NCBI RefSeq assembly: GCF_902362185.1
Contig: NC_044503.1
Location: 9,650,957-9,714,956, forward strand
Direction: 5' to 3'
DNA: 64,000 nucleotides
From: Chanos chanos
Lineage: Eukaryota; Chordata; Actinopteri; Gonorynchiformes; Chanidae
The notes beneath the pieces were generated by a model, which did no database searches, was not told the origin of the DNA, and was given only the letters and a program-made list of their open reading frames with translations. Position numbers and translations under genes: made by a program. Positions 56,696 to 64,000 of this stretch are shown in pieces; position 1 is the stretch's first letter, and every line of letters starts with the position of its first letter.

Positions 56696-58463
56696 AAGAA
56701 AGAAAGAAAGAAAAACAGAATGAGAGAGAATACAAGAGAGAGTTTGAGCGAGAGTTGGAAGAGGCCTGGCCACCAACGGATAGGCCTGTGCGTTGGCTGG
56801 ACCTGTCCTGTGGTTGCTAATCTCTCCATGTCATTCATTGTCATTTCCCCCGCACAGGGCAGATAAACTGGGTTTGCTCAAACCGGAGGAAACAAACAAA
56901 AAAAAGAAGGGCTTATTTGACCTGCGAGACATTCTGAAAAAAAAAAAACACACACACACACACAGATGGGAAGAGCCTCGACGCTGCTACCAACCTCCAT
57001 CTTGCATCTCTCTTTCCCTTTTGCACTTTTTTCTGAAAGTCCGGAAAACCATAAGCGTCCTGCATTGCACAATGGGGCTCCAAACAAGGTGCGAGGAACA
57101 GAGCTATGCTATCAACCATGCAAGTGTGAGTCAGATGAGAGGAGGTGAAGGGAGGGGAGAGGAGGAGGAGGAGGCGGGGGATAGAAAGTGTGTTTATGCT
57201 GGTATCAGATATGCCTCAACCCCAGCAACTCCAGCAAAAGCACATATTCCATTATGGCACACCTCAACGTCCACCGCACCTCATAGAGGCCATATGACAT
57301 TCACTTCCTCACTCTTTTACAGTGAAAAAAAAAAAAAAAAAAAAACTGTGGGGAAGAACTACAGTTGTTCAAAACTTCTTTGTAAAATACCTTCAAGTGA
57401 TAAATCTCTTCAACGCTGTTACGATTTCTTGACGACTGCCCGGGGGAAACTTGTCTCCTAACTGCTTTGTTCCTTTCGGATGCTGTCGTTCAGGTCTTTG
57501 GGAGCTAAAGGACAGCTGATGCTTCTTCATAATTCATTTTGAAAGTGCTCAAAGATTCGACGGTTATGTTTTGCCATGCCAGTTCATTTCTTCTTTCCTC
57601 CCTATAGTCAATCACGTGAATACATCACGGTTGGTATGTACGTCGATGGCCGCTCAATCATCTATTTGTCAAAACAGTTGTCTGCGTAACGTGGTATCAA
57701 ATGAGGGATGTTAGCTGGGTGCAAACTTATCAGTGTCATATCATAATGTCATATCTGTGGTTCTTGAGTGTTTGACAGTACGTTTATGAGTACCATGTGA
57801 CAAAGCAAAGAGTGAATGAAAGATGAGGAGGCCCTGGGTTTCTTTCATCACTGCGGATGTGGAGATACGTTATCTAGTTTCAAGACACTTTATAAACTCA
57901 AACAATGAAAAGAGGAAGAGTGGAGGTGCCAGGCTGAGCAAGCTTTAATAACTGATACTTAGATGGTATTTCCACGAATACTGATTTCATGACGGTGCAA
58001 CAGTCTGATAGCTCTTTGTTTATAAACTCAGCAACCTGGACAAACATTAATCAAATCAATATAGAGATTAAATCAATAAAGATATTTGGTTTAGGTCTGC
58101 ATGGTTGACAGTTCACTCTGCAAAGCTTGAGCATTAAAAAAAAAAAAAATCGTGTTTGCTTTTTACAAAGAACAAATAATTCGTATTTGACTGACGGACT
58201 CAAATTAAACACAATTTAAAAACAACAGTTAGTCTCTCTCCTTTTTAGTTGAACCCTTTTAAACCATCTTGGCACTGAAACCACTCATTTGCGTTACATG
58301 CTGTTTCCACAGAACCACAAATCATCTGATATGAGCCGAGTATTTTGGATTCAGTCCTGTCTGACTCCCATGCACAGTGGAAAGTGGTGGATTTGCATAC
58401 TTAGTATTCTCTACACTCTGTAACTGTCTAACTCTCCCCACCCCACCCTCACTCCCCTGTGCC

Positions 58464-58508
<45 letters not shown>

Positions 58509-58781
58509 ACTTCACTAGAGGGTAATTATAAAGAACTGTGCCCACAACAGTGTCATACAAATACAAACATAACAATCACAAACTATAATCTTCCAAATTT
58601 ACATGTTGCTTTCACCATGCATCACCAAGGAATATAACAATTTCCATAAAGCTTTTACTTTGGGTTCTGGTTGAATAAACTTTAGTTTTGAGTGTTAAAT
58701 ACCTAATGAAGTGATCACCTTACACACATGCTGAACAGTAAATGTCAAATACACTCAAAGAACCGAATGTGAATGTGTGTA

Positions 58782-58829
<48 letters not shown>

Positions 58830-59087
58830 TGTGCGTGTGTGTGTAAAATAAATATTATATCTGTTATTTTCTTTGTATTTAAAGCCCTGAAAAGGTGGAA
58901 CCCCATTATTTTAAACGCATACCAGCTACAGTTACATGCAGATCTTATCAGAATCTTACATTCAGCTCAGTCTTGCACAGTTTCTTCTATTGGTGAAAAG
59001 ACACTCAAATAAGAATCAAAGCAGATTTTATCCAAAGTGATTTAATGACATATTATGAGAAAAAGTAAATGTTAAAATGAGCATACA

Positions 59088-60616
59088 TACAGATGTGGCC
59101 AAAAATATCAGCAGCTGTCCATATTTTTCAAATAATGCAACACTTCCTCTACTGTAGGATTTCATAAAATCTTCTGATATCCACACGTGAATTTCCTCAG
59201 TTTACAGGAGTAAAACAAAAAAAGGCTGAATATTTTACTGAATCTAAGCTTATTCCACATTAGTGGCAGCATCTATAACAATAAAGTTGAATCTCATCTA
59301 ATCTAATCTATAAATAGTAAAAGATAAAAAAAAGATTTCAAACAGGTGATTCTCCCTTGCTTTGGAAGTAAATTCACCTCTGGCGACTTGCAAGTGCCTA
59401 CAATATAAAAATCACTCACTCAACCAGTTTGAATAGAGAGAGGGGCTCATTCTCCTGTTTTGTGTCACTGTGTCTAAAACAGCAAGCGTTGAGAAAAGAA
59501 AGAAAACCAAAGAATTGTTTGAGGACAGCAGACACAAGATTGTGGCCAACCATGTGAAATCTGAGGGCTACATGTTCACGTCTGGAGACCTTGAGGTTGT
59601 TCCTTCCACTGTATGTAAGGTTATCAAGAAGTTTAAGGCCCATGTCTCTACAGCTAACCTCCCTGGATCTAGCCGCGAGAGAAAATTTTCTCAGAAATTG
59701 CAGCAAAGGGATTGTTCACATGGTGGGGAAAGCATCTCTGTCAGTCACCACAAAGATTCAAGCTAGCCCTCAGACACAAGGTACACCAGTATGAACTCAC
59801 ACCGTCCATTGCCAAGTCAAATAAAGGCAGTTATATGGTAGGAGACAGAGGAGGATCTCACTGAGTCCTTCTGCCTCTGTAACCAAACAAGCACAGAGTT
59901 TTGTAAAAACATGCCTGAACATGTTAACCAAATTAGAGCTTTTGGTACGGCACACAATCTCCAGGTTTACAGAAACCAAACGAAGCCTTCAAAGAAAAGA
60001 GCAGCCTCCCTACAGTGAAACATGGAGGGGGTTCAGTGATGTTTTGGAGTCGCTTCTGTGCCGCTTTCACTGGGTGCCTTGAATGCATGCGTGGCATTAT
60101 GGAATCAGGAGAATACCAAGGCACTTTGAAAACATCACTCCAAACACACCCTAAAAAGCCTTCGGGAATGTTTCAAAACCAAAACGCTGGACTGCTCTGA
60201 AGCACTAACGATGGTTTCAGATCTAAATTCCACTGAATACCTGAGCAGGGATCTGAAAACAGGGGGTTGAGAGAAGGAATCTGGAGCAGTTAGCACAATA
60301 AGAATGGGCCACACTGTCAATACAGAGGTGCAGAAAACTCATCAATAGTCATAGAAAGAGCTCGGCTGCAGTTATTTTGACCAAAGGCTGAGCCGCAAAG
60401 TTTATTGGGCCGTCAACACATTTCTCAGGGCCATCTCTTTTTATTTTTGAATTGAAAAGTTCTGAATCAAAAACAGAGGTTCTGCAGTATTAACAAGTGA
60501 AAACAAGAATTATGGAAACCAAATGCTTTGGTCAATTTCAACTTATTTTTTACAGAACATTGTCAGAAGTTAATTGCAAAAAGTGCACAGTTGCCAATAT
60601 TTCTGGCCATGATAGC
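59088..60616 (+). mobile_element. Degenerate Tc1-like DNA transposon
   Basis: Left end ACAGATGTGGCCAAAAATAT (after TA) pairs with the right end ATATTTCTGGCCATGATAG; inverted repeats of about 30 bp match at roughly three quarters of positions. Inside, 59470-59640 reads KTKELFEDSRHKIVANHVKS, the Tc1 helix-turn-helix start. At 60015-60110, KHGGGSVMFWSRFCAAFTG is the motif before the second catalytic Asp of Tc1 transposases. The frame is broken in several places and the middle is reduced, so it cannot make a transposase. A short LINE-like tail (ATAAAGTTGAATCTCATC, 59281-59310) seems nested in its left part. Confidence 0.85.
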
Positions 60617-60814
60617 GAAACTGAACTTCAAAAAGATGAACACATAAAACATTCCAAAGTTTTATATCTTGGCAGATGACTATGGAGTGTTTAGAGATAC
60701 ATATACACATATATTCACAGACTTATCAAAAAAATCCTTCACACATTCTTTCATCAAATATGTTGAATCAAATCGAATATAAACAAATGGTGTGTGCGTG
60801 CATGTGCATGTGCA

Positions 60815-60846
<32 letters not shown>

Positions 60847-60905
60847 TGTGTGTGTGTGTGTGTGTGTGCGTGTGAGTGTGGGTGTGCGTGCGTGCGTGTG
60901 TGTGT
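60815..60905 (+). repeat. (GT)n microsatellite with GC variants
   Basis: About 45 interrupted GT units downstream of GATA1, around 100-200 bp from its stop codon on the antisense side. It is probably within or just beyond the GATA1 3' UTR. Confidence 0.9.
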
Positions 60906-61010
60906 ATGAACATGCACATCTATGTATGTGTACATGCACAAACACACTCATATGCATTTACATGTATATTTTTTTTGCCTTCATATTGTATGCCTTCGTG
61001 GCTCTGTCGC

Positions 61011-63270
<2,260 letters not shown>

Positions 63271-64000
63271 TGTCAGGCAAAACTCTTCAGGGGTTACAAC
63301 CTCCCTGCAACAACACCCAAAATGATTTGGTCACTGAAACAAATGTTGACCATGCTTAGCAGTCAAAACAAATATTCGCTCTCAGTTAGCCAATTAGTTA
63401 ATTAGTTCAGCTTCTAAATATCAAAACACTAAGTCCTGGAATGGACTAGCTCACCTGTGCTAGCTCTGCTGAAATATATTTAACCAACAGTCATAAAACG
63501 CTTCACGTGCCAATGACCTCTGTAAGCATGTCAAAGTTTCATGAAGTCTGAAACCTTCAATGTTCCCAATTTCTGCATGTTTCCTACATGAAAGTCTTGC
63601 CTGTGCTTATATTAATTTTCTATCTGCATTTCAGTGGTTGCTAATTGAGATGGTTCACCAGCATAGTTTATAATCACTGTCAGTCTTTGACAAAAGAACA
63701 ACTGAACAGTTGAAGTGATAAGAATGACTGCATGACTAACAGTCATGTAAACTTAGATTTAACAGAATCTAAACCTAATATTTTCACTTCATCATAAATC
63801 CATGATTTCATTGTTCACCAGCCTCTGGGAAATGGTGTCCATTTTTCAGATCACATGCCATCAAATTTAGTTATCTCACAACCAATAAAATGTGGAATCA
63901 TAACACAAACAATCATAATTAATTCAAGTAACCAATGTCAATGTAATAATCCATGCATCCACTGGTAAGGTAGATATAATACACTGCATGTTATATGGAT
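63271..64000 (-). other. GATA1 5' UTR, first intron and upstream DNA
   Basis: The 5' UTR part of the first coding exon runs from 63271 to about 63303, bounded by a splice acceptor. Beyond it is AT-rich DNA with two single WGATAR matches, TGATAA at 63716-63721 and AGATAA (minus strand) at 63871-63876. The noncoding first exon and promoter are not identifiable and may lie past the window. Confidence 0.5.

Larger units (their letters stand above)
54490..61010. other. HDAC6 5' region and spacer to GATA1
   Basis: Includes the HDAC6 5' UTR and promoter (roughly to 55600), AT-rich spacer, a GT/GA compound repeat at 56612-56690, a CA repeat at 58468-58501, GT repeats at 58786-58845 and 60815-60902, and a Tc1-like fossil at 59088-60616. 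A 222-codon open frame at 56793-57461 crosses CA and poly-A runs and has no recognisable domain, so I do not call it a gene. The GATA1 3' UTR occupies the right edge, going leftwards from 61010. Confidence 0.5.

Noticed and set aside
56793-57461. 222-codon open frame on the + strand between HDAC6 and GATA1
   Set aside because: It runs through CA and poly-A repeats, has no domain, and no splice or start context supports it. Human has no gene between GATA1 and HDAC6.

Overview
The window is nuclear DNA of a vertebrate, almost certainly a teleost fish. It has spliced genes with GT-AG introns, abundant CA, GA and GATA microsatellites, a Tc1-like transposon fossil and a hAT-type MITE. The species cannot be told from the sequence. 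Gene content matches human Xp11.23 (CACNA1F, SYP, PCSK1N, HDAC6, GATA1), with relative orientations kept.

Layout. 1-2661 (+): last seven coding exons of a Cav1.4-type L-type calcium channel (CACNA1F). 6257-11229 (+): complete synaptophysin in six coding exons. 11230-19695: gene-free AT-rich DNA. 19696-29138 (+): an unrecognised gene in which a signal-peptide exon and a 48-nt exon are followed by about 22 usable microexons of 24 or 27 nt, all phase 1-1, then one Ig-like exon, a transmembrane exon and a short tail. 29997-36548 (+): proSAAS (PCSK1N) with a 5.4-kb intron. 39681-40480 (-): an LHFPL3/4/5-type tetraspan protein. 44142-54489 (-): complete HDAC6 in 27 coding exons (two deacetylase domains plus ZnF-UBP). 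59088-60616: Tc1-like fossil. 61011-63270 (-): complete GATA1 in five coding exons.

The named genes do not form an operon-like pathway. CACNA1F and SYP are both photoreceptor or neuronal synapse genes and lie head-to-tail. PCSK1N and HDAC6 converge, with the LHFPL gene between them. GATA1 lies upstream of HDAC6 on the same strand. All of this, except the LHFPL gene and the microexon gene, agrees with the human order as I recall it.

The most unusual content is the microexon-array gene. Its exons encode interchangeable 8-9 residue units of the type Pro-Tyr-Trp-x-Arg-Pro, arranged in about four tandem 1-kb blocks that still carry near-identical introns and decayed exon copies. Because every microexon is a multiple of three and phase 1-1, any subset can be spliced in frame, giving a stalk of variable length below a single Ig-like domain. 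I do not recognise the protein and propose it as the candidate undescribed system. A second oddity is a perfect (GATA)17 array inside the GATA1 intron that separates the exons for its two GATA-binding zinc fingers.
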